From Chryseobacterium culicis (lineage in GTDB: Bacteria; Bacteroidota; Bacteroidia; Flavobacteriales; Weeksellaceae), in assembly GCF_900108365.1 (NCBI RefSeq), contig NZ_FNWQ01000003.1:682001-746000 (forward strand): a DNA stretch of 64,000 nucleotides, read 5' to 3'. The notes under the pieces are model-generated. The model made no database searches, was not told the DNA's origin, and saw only the letters and a list, made by a program, of their open reading frames with translations. The translations under genes and the position numbers were made by a program. Below, in pieces: positions 33,592 through 40,817 of the stretch (position 1 is its first letter; each line of letters opens with the position of its first letter).

Positions 33592-33619
33592 AAAAAACCT
33601 TTCAAAAAATGAAAGGTTT
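33592..33619 (-). terminator. terminator of the NarL-type response regulator gene
   Basis: AAACCTTTC (33595-33603) and GAAAGGTTT (33611-33619) pair. Read leftwards the stem is followed by a T-run. It separates the regulator gene from the palindrome promoter 2 nt further on. Confidence 0.75.
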
Positions 33620-33640
33620 GTAAAATCTATCTGGCAGGAT

Positions 33641-34306
33641 TTAAATAATCCCCAAATCCTTACAAAAAGAAACAAGCTGCTCGTTGTTTGTGATCCGGAG
33701 ATTTTCTTTCATGATGTTCAGTTTTTTTTCCACACTGCTTAAGCTGTTAGGTTTAATATCATTATTTTGCAGATAAATAGGAATGTTTTTCTGTAAAACT
33801 CCCTGAGATAAAAGAGAAACTAAAGTGATATCATAATTAGAAAACTCATAATTGTTGAGTTGCTTTACTTCCTGTTGAAGATCGAGAGACAGATAATTTT
33901 CGTCCACATAAATGGATGCAATGGCTTTTTTCAGTTCTTTCGAATCATTACGGGCTTTCCGGACAAAACCATTAATTCCGTATTCGTTAAAAAGACTGTC
34001 AATTACTCCGGACCGGTGCTCTGCCGAAAAGACAATTATTTTCAAAGAAGGCTGCAGCTCTTTAATGGCTTTTATCAGTTCCTTTCCGTCCTTAAGATTT
34101 TGTATATTGTGATCTTCTTCAAAAGAAAGATCGGTAATTAACAAATCGTAAAGATCTTTTTCACGAATAGACTTTTGTACTTTTGCTAGTGCGTCATCAC
34201 AGTAATATGCATAATCCATATTGGAAATGCTAAGGTCGTCTAATGTTTTCTGTACTGAAATACTGATGCTTTCGTGATCTTCAGCTATTAAAATTTTTTT
34301 GAACAT
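33641..34306 (-). CDS. response regulator, NarL/LuxR type
   Basis: 221 residues. Receiver: ILIAEDHES at the start, phospho-acceptor D59 in LLITDLSFEED, Ser in IIVFSAEH, Lys in FVRKARND. The C-terminal ~65 residues (from YDITLVSLLSQGVLQKNIP) match a LuxR-type four-helix HTH: a glycine turn in LSQGVLQKNI, then SSVEKKLNIMKENLRITNNEQLV as the recognition and dimer helices, somewhat diverged. Such regulators bind palindromes as dimers, which fits the nearby TTACGG-N4-CCGTAA sites. It starts 12 nt after the kinase stop. A weak internal promoter may lie in the kinase 3' end. Confidence 0.9.
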   Translation of the reverse strand: MFKKILIAEDHESISISVQKTLDDLSISNMDYAYYCDDALAKVQKSIREKDLYDLLITDLSFEEDHNIQNLKDGKELIKAIKELQPSLKIIVFSAEHRSGVIDSLFNEYGINGFVRKARNDSKELKKAIASIYVDENYLSLDLQQEVKQLNNYEFSNYDITLVSLLSQGVLQKNIPIYLQNNDIKPNSLSSVEKKLNIMKENLRITNNEQLVSFCKDLGII

Positions 34307-34318
34307 TCTTTTTTGTTT

Positions 34319-35965
34319 TTACGATGTTGGGAATGAGATATAAATCCTGAACCCTTTTTCTATTGTGTTGTCAAAAATAATTTCTCCTGCGATGGTTTCA
34401 ATACGGGAAACCGTATTTCTCAAACCATTTTTATACGAAAAGTTTCCAGGAACACCAATTCCGTTGTCTGTGTACTGGATTTTTACCATGTTATTATTTC
34501 GTTCAAATTTAAATGCAACAAGGCTTGCACGGCTGTGTTTCTTCATATTGACCAGCAGCTCGCGAATGATTTGATAGATATTATCTTTAACAGATTCATT
34601 AATTCCGCGCCATATATTTTTTTCATTTCCGGCGAGAAAAGTATTCACATCACCGTTTTTGAATGAACCAATGAGACTGGATATTTTCTCATCAAATTCT
34701 ATAATCGCTTTTGTCTCTGGTTTTTCGTAAGAAATATCTCTTGATTTTTCGTAAACAAATTCAAGCTCATCCAACGCTTTTTCTTTATCAAAATTTTCCT
34801 GATTTTCTATTTTTGTCATTACCTGATAAATGCCGTTGGCTACTACGTCATGAACTTTTTTGGATATTTTGAGCTCTGTGTTCTTTATTTCGATTTCTTT
34901 TTCTTGTTGAAGTTTTTTCTGCCTTTTCTTATATAAAATGATAATAATAATTAATACGGCAACAAGTAATCCAGAGAGGAAATACTGCCATAATAATTGA
35001 ACTTCTTTTTCTGCCTTTTCTGCCTTTACTTTTGTGTTTTCATACTTTATAAAAGCAAATTTATTGGTGTAATCATTACGGCTAGCCTGTATGCTGTCCG
35101 ACAGACTTTTATATATTTGAAAATGATCATTTGTATTTGATGGTTGATCAACATAAATTATTTTTTCAATAGCTTCCAATCTGTCCTCAGGGCTTTTGTT
35201 TAATTCAGCTATTTGAAGCATTTTTTTTGCATAATACAATGATTTATCAGGATTTAATTTCTTATTAATTTCTGCTAAATGAGAATAGCTTGAATTAGCA
35301 CCCCAAAAATCATTATTTTCTAATTTAAGTTTTAGTATATTTTCTATATTTATTTCTGCTTCTGGATTATTATTATCAAGCCATTTTGTGTACTCAATAT
35401 TGTCTTTAATTCTATTTTTTAAATTTATATCTGAAAGTTTTGATAAATCAAGTTTTTGTAAAATGTTCAACGCGTGTTTATATTTTCCTAATTTACATTC
35501 TGCTACAGATTTATTATTTAATATACTTAATCTTTTTTCTCCATCTTCAATTTTAGCAGAAAGAGCTTTATCATACCATTCAATAGCCTGAGAATATTCA
35601 TTTTGATTTAATTTCAGATTACCCATAGTATCATATAATGCATAAAGGCTTTCATCATTTTCTTTCATCATTTTTAAGGCTTCAACTAATGTTGATTCTG
35701 CGCCTAGAAAATCACCTCTATTTTTTTGAGCGTTTGCCTGTACAATCAAACTTTTAGAAATATCAGAAAAATCATTTTCTTTGCTATAGTAACTAATAGC
35801 TTCCTGAAGTTTTAAATAGGCTTCAACATCATTTTTTTCAAGAAGATTAACGCCTTCATTATATAACTTATCTGCTTTTTTTATATTAGGATTGGTTTGA
35901 GGGCTTTCCTTGCACGCAACAATAAGAAAGAAAGAAAAAAGAGAAAATAATAAATTTCGTATCAT
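34319..35965 (-). CDS. lipoprotein TPR-containing sensor histidine kinase (HisKA_3 type)
   Basis: 548 residues from ATG 35965. Signal peptide with lipobox LIVAC (Cys18). Residues ~30-310 are helical TPR-like repeats (YNEGVNLLEKND, AQKNRGDFLGAESTLVEAL, NLKLNQNEYSQAIEWYDKAL, AECKLGKYKHALNILQKL). Membrane helix ~325-345, then a coiled coil, a HisKA_3-like dimerisation helix with H372 in SKKVHDVVANGIYQV, and HATPase_c (ELLVNMKKHSRAS, DNGIGVPG, NGLRNTVSRIE). It phosphorylates the NarL-type regulator 12 nt downstream. The Cys18 lipobox with a later membrane helix is odd but common in this flavobacterial kinase family. No own promoter is visible. Confidence 0.93.
   Translation of the reverse strand: MIRNLLFSLFSFFLIVACKESPQTNPNIKKADKLYNEGVNLLEKNDVEAYLKLQEAISYYSKENDFSDISKSLIVQANAQKNRGDFLGAESTLVEALKMMKENDESLYALYDTMGNLKLNQNEYSQAIEWYDKALSAKIEDGEKRLSILNNKSVAECKLGKYKHALNILQKLDLSKLSDINLKNRIKDNIEYTKWLDNNNPEAEINIENILKLKLENNDFWGANSSYSHLAEINKKLNPDKSLYYAKKMLQIAELNKSPEDRLEAIEKIIYVDQPSNTNDHFQIYKSLSDSIQASRNDYTNKFAFIKYENTKVKAEKAEKEVQLLWQYFLSGLLVAVLIIIIILYKKRQKKLQQEKEIEIKNTELKISKKVHDVVANGIYQVMTKIENQENFDKEKALDELEFVYEKSRDISYEKPETKAIIEFDEKISSLIGSFKNGDVNTFLAGNEKNIWRGINESVKDNIYQIIRELLVNMKKHSRASLVAFKFERNNNMVKIQYTDNGIGVPGNFSYKNGLRNTVSRIETIAGEIIFDNTIEKGFRIYISFPTS
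34372..34417 (-). promoter_or_regulatory. degenerate palindrome promoter inside the kinase gene
   Basis: ATACGG-GAAA-CCGTAT at 34402-34417 and, 22 nt further on the minus strand, TATTTTTG at 34372-34379. It would start ~60 nt before the regulator ATG at 34306. The arms match 5 of 6 bases each and the sequence also encodes kinase residues, so chance is possible. Confidence 0.35.
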
Positions 35966-35974
35966 TTTACTAAA

Positions 35975-36005
35975 GTAAAAAAAAACCACTCTAAAAAGAG
36001 TGGTT
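35975..36005 (-). terminator. terminator between the 52-residue gene and the kinase gene
   Basis: AACCACTCT (35984-35992) and AGAGTGGTT (35997-36005) form a perfect stem. On the minus strand nine T follow (35975-35983). The kinase ATG lies only 10 nt beyond, so kinase expression probably depends on read-through. Confidence 0.8.
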
Positions 36006-36012
36006 AAAATTT

Positions 36013-36171
36013 TTATTTTTTAGGTGGAAGTGTGGTTCCTGTTTCACCTCCGGTATCACTACCACTTTCTGCAGAAAGTGTTGTGGCAGGTGTGGAGTTG
36101 TTATCATTTGCCGTATTGGTATTGTCGTTTGGGAATGCTAAACCTAATAGCATCAATATAATTTGAATCAT
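36013..36171 (-). CDS. very small secreted protein, 52 residues
   Basis: Open frame from ATG 36171 to TAA 36013. The first ~13 residues are hydrophobic (MIQIILMLLGLAFP), then a low-complexity Asn/Thr/Ser/Gly/Glu segment ends TTLPPKK. It looks like a short signal peptide or anchor with a disordered tail. The frame is immediately followed by a clean terminator, which supports a real transcription unit. It lies just upstream of the TPR kinase, and a role as signal or partner of that kinase is only a guess. Confidence 0.55.
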   Translation of the reverse strand: MIQIILMLLGLAFPNDNTNTANDNNSTPATTLSAESGSDTGGETGTTLPPKK

Positions 36172-36486
36172 TTCCTTAAAATTTTTGAAGTTTGAAACTG
36201 TTTTTCCTCCTCCCGGGGTATTTTATCCCGGGCTGTACACGATTAAAATTTCGAAGCGCTTCTTAATTTTTTTGGGAAGTGAACCATCAAAAACGGAAGA
36301 GAAACATCTGCTTCCCAACCCGGAGTTTTCCTCCGTTTTATCTGGCGATTGTAAAATCAGTTTTGTAAATGTGTTTTCTAATGTTTTGTTTATCACTGAT
36401 TTTGTTGAGGCAAAGATGAGTAAGAAATAAAGGTAAGTGGTAGACAAAACATGGACATCGATAGACAAGATATAGACAGAAACGGA
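36172..36486. other. non-coding region with several dyads
   Basis: No convincing gene. CCCGGG at 36212-36217 and 36227-36232 flank an AT core and can pair. GAAGCGCTTC at 36253-36262 is a 10-bp palindrome. CGGAG (36321-36325) pairs with CTCCG (36331-36335) before four T, a weak plus-strand terminator. It may be a long structured leader of the 52-residue gene. Open frames of ~81 codons exist on both strands but look unlike proteins. Confidence 0.35.
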
Positions 36487-36531
36487 TTACGGAAAACCGT
36501 AATGCGACACGGCAGAAAATCACCTATTTTG
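36487..36531 (+). promoter_or_regulatory. TTACGG palindrome promoter, copy 3
   Basis: TTACGG-AAAA-CCGTAA at 36487-36502 and, 21 nt later, CTATTTTG at 36524-36531 (TTTG intact, TA shifted by one). The ATG of the membrane protein gene at 36555 follows 23 nt later. Same distance from palindrome to box as in copies 1 and 2. Confidence 0.6.
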
Positions 36532-36554
36532 TAGTTGCTTTTTAATAACTAATT

Positions 36555-37406
36555 ATGTCCAAAAGAAAACTACTTATTCAGGCAGTATTCGAACAAGCTA
36601 AAAAAGAATCCGGGAGAGATACAAAGAGTGGAATTGCATCCTATTTGTGGACTTATTTCGAAGAACATCTGAATTATATTATTTCAGATAAGACTTTCAT
36701 CAGATATTATGAAGCTTTTTTAGAGAATGATAAAGAAGTGAATATTAACCCGGATCGTCTTGATAAACTAAGCCAATATGTTGGCTACAATAGTTTTAAG
36801 GATTTCAATTACACGTTTGAGAAAAAAATAGAAAAGGAAGGAGATAGTACCACATCGGTAAGGTTTCTTTTAGATGGAGAGGAGATTTCTGTACCGGAGA
36901 AAATTTTTCAGATTATTATAAAAATATCGAATAACTCCAATTTTAATGTTCCGGATTTTGTAAAAAAAAACGGATTAGGTGTCATAGAGTTTGTTTTCGT
37001 AGTACTGCTGGTTACAGGAGGTCTTGTTTTTTCAAATAAAATTGATGATAAAAAGGGGAAGGAAAATACATTCGGAATAGCGTCCTTCATTAGTCCGGCT
37101 AAGAATTATATGTATTGGAACGGAGACAAGTTTGTTGAAACCGACAGCAGCTATATAGGACCTGAATTTGAAGTTGTGGCCAGGAATGAGCATAAGATAC
37201 GGCATTTTAAAAGAATAACAAGAAAAGATACCATGAATGTTGAAAATTCCATAGGAAAAACCTGGTATTCAAAAGTGAATGGGAAGGTTGAATTCTTTAC
37301 CATGGACGGAACAGATCCCGATAATAAAAAAGAATTGAAGAGGGCAACGGAATATATCATCAGGAAATATTCCGGTGAAAGGCCGGAGCTCAACAAAGAG
37401 GATTGA
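36555..37406 (+). CDS. single-pass membrane protein of unknown function
   Basis: 283 residues. N-terminal ~100 residues form a helical, HTH-like module (ETGRDT-type KKESGRDTKSGIASYLWTYF, DKTFIRYYEAFL, LDKLSQYVGYNSFKDFNYTF), a pattern I recall from flavobacterial hypothetical proteins. One membrane segment at ~143-161 (GVIEFVFVVLLVTGGLVFS) and a ~120-residue outer domain (NYMYWNGDKFVETDSSYIG and onward) that I do not recognise. The topology suggests a membrane-bound sensor or regulator. It has palindrome promoter copy 3, so it probably belongs to the regulon of the neighbouring kinase and regulator. Confidence 0.8.
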   Translation: MSKRKLLIQAVFEQAKKESGRDTKSGIASYLWTYFEEHLNYIISDKTFIRYYEAFLENDKEVNINPDRLDKLSQYVGYNSFKDFNYTFEKKIEKEGDSTTSVRFLLDGEEISVPEKIFQIIIKISNNSNFNVPDFVKKNGLGVIEFVFVVLLVTGGLVFSNKIDDKKGKENTFGIASFISPAKNYMYWNGDKFVETDSSYIGPEFEVVARNEHKIRHFKRITRKDTMNVENSIGKTWYSKVNGKVEFFTMDGTDPDNKKELKRATEYIIRKYSGERPELNKED

Positions 37407-37480
37407 ATTTTCTTCACAATTATTTAAAATTGAATTAAAGCAATTCTTTCTCTATTCCTGTATTTTCGTCTTATTTTAAG

Positions 37481-39268
37481 ATGAATACAACTCTATTCTG
37501 CTGTTTCTTTTCTGTATCTTCATTTTTCTTCGCACAGAAACCGGTACAAATTGCATTTCTTTCCGATGTTCATTTTCAGGATCTTTACGGAAGTTTTTCA
37601 GATCATCATTTTAAAGGAATTATAAATCCTAAAACGGGCAGGCCTACTATTCTGAGAACCATGGATTCTCAATTGCATTCTACAAGAATTTTTAACGAAA
37701 ACTATTTTGCTTTTCTCAAAGCGCTGGATGATATTGCGGCAAAGGGAATTAAAATTGTTGCCATGCCCGGCGACTTTTCGGATGACGGGCAGGCCTATAA
37801 TCTTCGCGGATTGCATAAGATTTTAGAGCATTACCATCGGAAATATGGAATTAATTTTTATCTGACAACAGGAAATCACGATCCGGTAGGCCCATTCAGA
37901 AATGATGGCGGAAAAAGTGATTTTCTTGGACAGAATGGAAATCCTCTGGGAATCTACAGCAAAGAAAATATCGGGAAACCTATGGATAAGATTATTACGA
38001 AAGATATTGCAGAATCGGGATATCTTGAGATCCTGAATGAATTAAAAGACTTTGGATTCTCTCCTAAAAAAGAAGATTTGTACTGGAGTACACCTTTTGA
38101 TCCGGGTTCTTGCGAAAATTATACCTACCAAAAAGGATTGCAGGCTGCAGCTTATTCTGAAAGGATGTATGAAGTCAGTAAAGGTTTTTTTGTTCCCGAT
38201 TTAAGTTATGTTGTTGAACCCGTGAAAGATGTGTGGATGATAGCGATAGACGGAAATACCTACATTCCCAAAAACAGTAATGAAAGTCCCGAAAATTCTT
38301 CCAATTATAAAGGCGCAGGCATTGGTTATAATAATGTACTCACAAACAAGCAGCATTTAATCCAGTGGGTAAAAAAATTAGCAGCTGAAGCAAAGAAAAG
38401 TAATAAAACCCTGATTGCTTTTACGCACTATCCAATGATTGATTTCAATGATGGAGCCACCCGTGATATTAAAAAATTATTAGGGGAGAAAAAATGGCAG
38501 ATGGAGCGTGTCCCTCAGGAAGAAGTAGCAGAAGTATTTGCAGAAGCGGGGCTCCAAATTCATTTTGCAGGCCATATGCACATTAATGATACAGGAATCA
38601 GAAGGACAGGAGATCATATTTTAGTGAACATTCAGGTTCCGTCACTGGCAGCCTATCTTCCTGCGTATAAAATTCTGACCATACAATCTCCTGATAAGAT
38701 GGAAGTGCAAACGGAAGTCTTAAATGAAGTTCCCCATTTCGATGAATTGTTTCCCTTATACCAAAAGGAATATGAAGCTTTACAAAGCAGTGCTGGCAAA
38801 ATACTTTGGAATAAAGATATACTAAAGACCCAATCCTATCATGATTTCATGCTCTTTCATTTAAAAGAACTGGTTCGGCTTAGAATGATTCCGGATGACT
38901 GGCCGGCCGAATTTATTAAAAAAACCAACAATTTAAATGGGGAAGATCTCCTGTTACTCACTCAGAATAAAAATCAGTTAAAAGCGCAGGGAATCCGGTC
39001 AGAAGATTTCAGAAAGTGGTCTTTTAATGATCTGTTACTGGATCTCTATAAATTTCAGTCTGCAGATGAGCTTGCCAGAAAAGATATTCCGGAAGAAAGG
39101 CTGAATCAGTATAAGGTATTAGAGAATTTGTACCGAAAAAATCAGACCCAGGATTCATGGATTCAACAGATAAAATCTGTTTTTACAATCCTCTCAGTGC
39201 TTTCCCACGGAGATCCGGCGGATCATTTTGAAATTGATTTGAAAAGCAAAGAAATTAAAAGATTGTAA
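37481..39268 (+). CDS. secreted metallophosphoesterase
   Basis: 595 residues. Signal peptide ~1-18 ending FFAQ. Calcineurin-type metal ligands are all present: DVHF (Asp, His; ~28), GDFSDDG (~97), GNHD (~127), THYP (~320) and GHMHIND (~362). The C-terminal ~200 residues are helical with no recognised domain. The family hydrolyses phosphomono- or diesters with two metals. It acts outside the inner membrane. Nearby are a PI-PLC-like protein and a SusC/SusD pair, which would fit scavenging of organic phosphate, but no shared operon exists (opposite strands, separate terminators). Confidence 0.9.
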   Translation: MNTTLFCCFFSVSSFFFAQKPVQIAFLSDVHFQDLYGSFSDHHFKGIINPKTGRPTILRTMDSQLHSTRIFNENYFAFLKALDDIAAKGIKIVAMPGDFSDDGQAYNLRGLHKILEHYHRKYGINFYLTTGNHDPVGPFRNDGGKSDFLGQNGNPLGIYSKENIGKPMDKIITKDIAESGYLEILNELKDFGFSPKKEDLYWSTPFDPGSCENYTYQKGLQAAAYSERMYEVSKGFFVPDLSYVVEPVKDVWMIAIDGNTYIPKNSNESPENSSNYKGAGIGYNNVLTNKQHLIQWVKKLAAEAKKSNKTLIAFTHYPMIDFNDGATRDIKKLLGEKKWQMERVPQEEVAEVFAEAGLQIHFAGHMHINDTGIRRTGDHILVNIQVPSLAAYLPAYKILTIQSPDKMEVQTEVLNEVPHFDELFPLYQKEYEALQSSAGKILWNKDILKTQSYHDFMLFHLKELVRLRMIPDDWPAEFIKKTNNLNGEDLLLLTQNKNQLKAQGIRSEDFRKWSFNDLLLDLYKFQSADELARKDIPEERLNQYKVLENLYRKNQTQDSWIQQIKSVFTILSVLSHGDPADHFEIDLKSKEIKRL

Positions 39269-39358
39269 GTGAGAATGTTTCTCATAAGCCCACAGTTTAC
39301 GTAAAATAGGTGTACTTATTTGTGAGAAATATAAGCATTATCAGCATGTAAAACAGAA

Positions 39359-39379
39359 AGGCTGCCCATAGGACAGCCT
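39359..39379 (-). terminator. terminator of the PI-PLC-like gene
   Basis: AGGCTG (39359-39364) and CAGCCT (39374-39379) pair around a 9-nt loop. On the minus strand a T-rich stretch follows. Confidence 0.6.
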
Positions 39380-39409
39380 CCTCAATTATAAATCTAATAG
39401 CAAACAGGA

Positions 39410-40486
39410 CTATTTTCCTGCTATAGGGTTCATTCTTTCATAAGTATTGTTTTCAAAACTTACCTTATAATTGGATTTGAATAATTTGCTTGGATAATAA
39501 TAATCTGTTGTAATGATCTGCGCACCGCTTTCTTTGGCTTTATCAAACCTTGCATAGTCTTCGCTGCGTGCTTCCATCGTATCTGCATCTGCTCTTGTAC
39601 GGATAAGGTATCCTTTTCTTACCAGATCTTTAATCGCGACAGCATCTTTCTTGGGTTCATTCATGAATAAAACTGCAGATTCAGGAGTTCCCGGAGCGGA
39701 ATTTGTGAAGATCATCCTCCCTTTTAATGAAGGATGCTCTTTAACATACAAATCCCTGTTTTCTCCATTGTTATCCATTACAAAAAGGAATTTCCCTTTT
39801 ACATCTTTTACTTTGGGCCAGTTTTTATGTACCACCGCTTCATTCAGTGTTTTGTAAGAACCGCGGATGTCATCCGGTGTAATTATTTTGTCTTTTCCAA
39901 GATATTTTTTTAACTCATCATCAAGGTCATCAAAAAGCTTTGAAGTATAATGCTCAGGCTCTGTTCCAAATTGATTGGCTTTTCCGTCTTTAGGTTCCAG
40001 CGTTATAAAAACAGGATCATGATCAGGATGTTGGTCTGACCACTTTTTTAGATCCTTCAGACAGTCTTCTAACGTGTAATACCATGTCTGATAATCAATA
40101 TCTGTAATATGAATTATTTTGTAGCCCGGTCTTTTCATTTTTCCTTCCGGATCAAAAGATTCAGCGGTCTTTACCAGATCAAGAATTTTAGGATGGGCAT
40201 ATTTTCCTCCTTTTTGGTCTGCATATACGTCAATTTCCAGATTTCTCAATCCGAGATCCAGCTGCTCAGGAATAGGGATGTGCTCGTACTGAATCTTCGG
40301 CAGAGCATTAAGAGTATCTTTTTGGGCCAGAAAACGGTATACTTCTGGGAGAATCGCTTTTTTATAAGAATTGTGCGACCCGATGACCTGAATTTCATTC
40401 ATCTTGACGTCATCGGGAAAAAGTGACTGTCCAGAGAACATATGGAAACAACATAAACAGATACTAAGAAAAATACCCTTTTTCAT
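39410..40486 (-). CDS. phosphatidylinositol-specific phospholipase C1-like protein (Ca-dependent type)
   Basis: 358 residues from ATG 40486, two codons after an in-frame TTG. Signal peptide ~1-18. The fold is read from IQVIGSHNSYKKAI (first catalytic His), LGLRNLEIDVYAD (metal-binding Glu/Asp), KIIHITDIDYQTWYYTLEDCL (second His) and VFITLEPKDGK, the pattern of Streptomyces-type calcium-dependent PI-PLC1 relatives. Members cleave phosphoinositides or similar phosphodiesters. The true substrate is unknown. It is divergent from susC. Confidence 0.85.
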   Translation of the reverse strand: MKKGIFLSICLCCFHMFSGQSLFPDDVKMNEIQVIGSHNSYKKAILPEVYRFLAQKDTLNALPKIQYEHIPIPEQLDLGLRNLEIDVYADQKGGKYAHPKILDLVKTAESFDPEGKMKRPGYKIIHITDIDYQTWYYTLEDCLKDLKKWSDQHPDHDPVFITLEPKDGKANQFGTEPEHYTSKLFDDLDDELKKYLGKDKIITPDDIRGSYKTLNEAVVHKNWPKVKDVKGKFLFVMDNNGENRDLYVKEHPSLKGRMIFTNSAPGTPESAVLFMNEPKKDAVAIKDLVRKGYLIRTRADADTMEARSEDYARFDKAKESGAQIITTDYYYPSKLFKSNYKVSFENNTYERMNPIAGK

Positions 40487-40746
40487 TTTCAATACATTTT
40501 AAAGACGAAATTAGTCACTCTTTACAAGTATTGATTTATATATTATGTTAAGTAATTTTTAAAATTCTGTGAATGTTAAAAAAAGAATGGCTCATAAATA
40601 TTTGATATCTAGTCTTTTTATATTCTCTCAAATTGAGATATTTATATTTTGTTGACTTTAAGATAATATTATGTTAAAACAGATTTGTGGTAGATCCTTT
40701 TACTTTGTATGCCGAAATAAAAACTAACCGTTGCCTGAAAAGAAAA
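40487..40746. other. intergenic region between the PI-PLC-like gene and susC
   Basis: AT-rich. Only a near-consensus -7 word TACTTTG at 40701-40707 (one base short of TAnnTTTG) stands out on the plus strand. No gene or repeat was recognised. Confidence 0.35.
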
Positions 40747-40776
40747 CCACTGTTGCGGGAACAACAGCGGCTTTTT
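40747..40776 (+). terminator. terminator-like hairpin in the susC leader
   Basis: CCaCTGTTG (40747-40755) pairs with CAACAGcGG (40762-40770) with one internal mismatch, 6-nt loop, then C and five T. It lies between the likely promoter (~40701) and the susC ATG (40818), so it could attenuate susC or end a short leader RNA. Confidence 0.6.
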
Positions 40777-40817
40777 CATAAGCAATGTAACGTCTTGCAA
40801 TTACTTTACTTATTGAT

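Noticed and set aside
36185-36468. Two overlapping open frames of about 81 codons on opposite strands
   Set aside because: Neither has a convincing start, signal peptide or protein-like composition. The plus frame begins with TTG. The region looks like structured leader instead.
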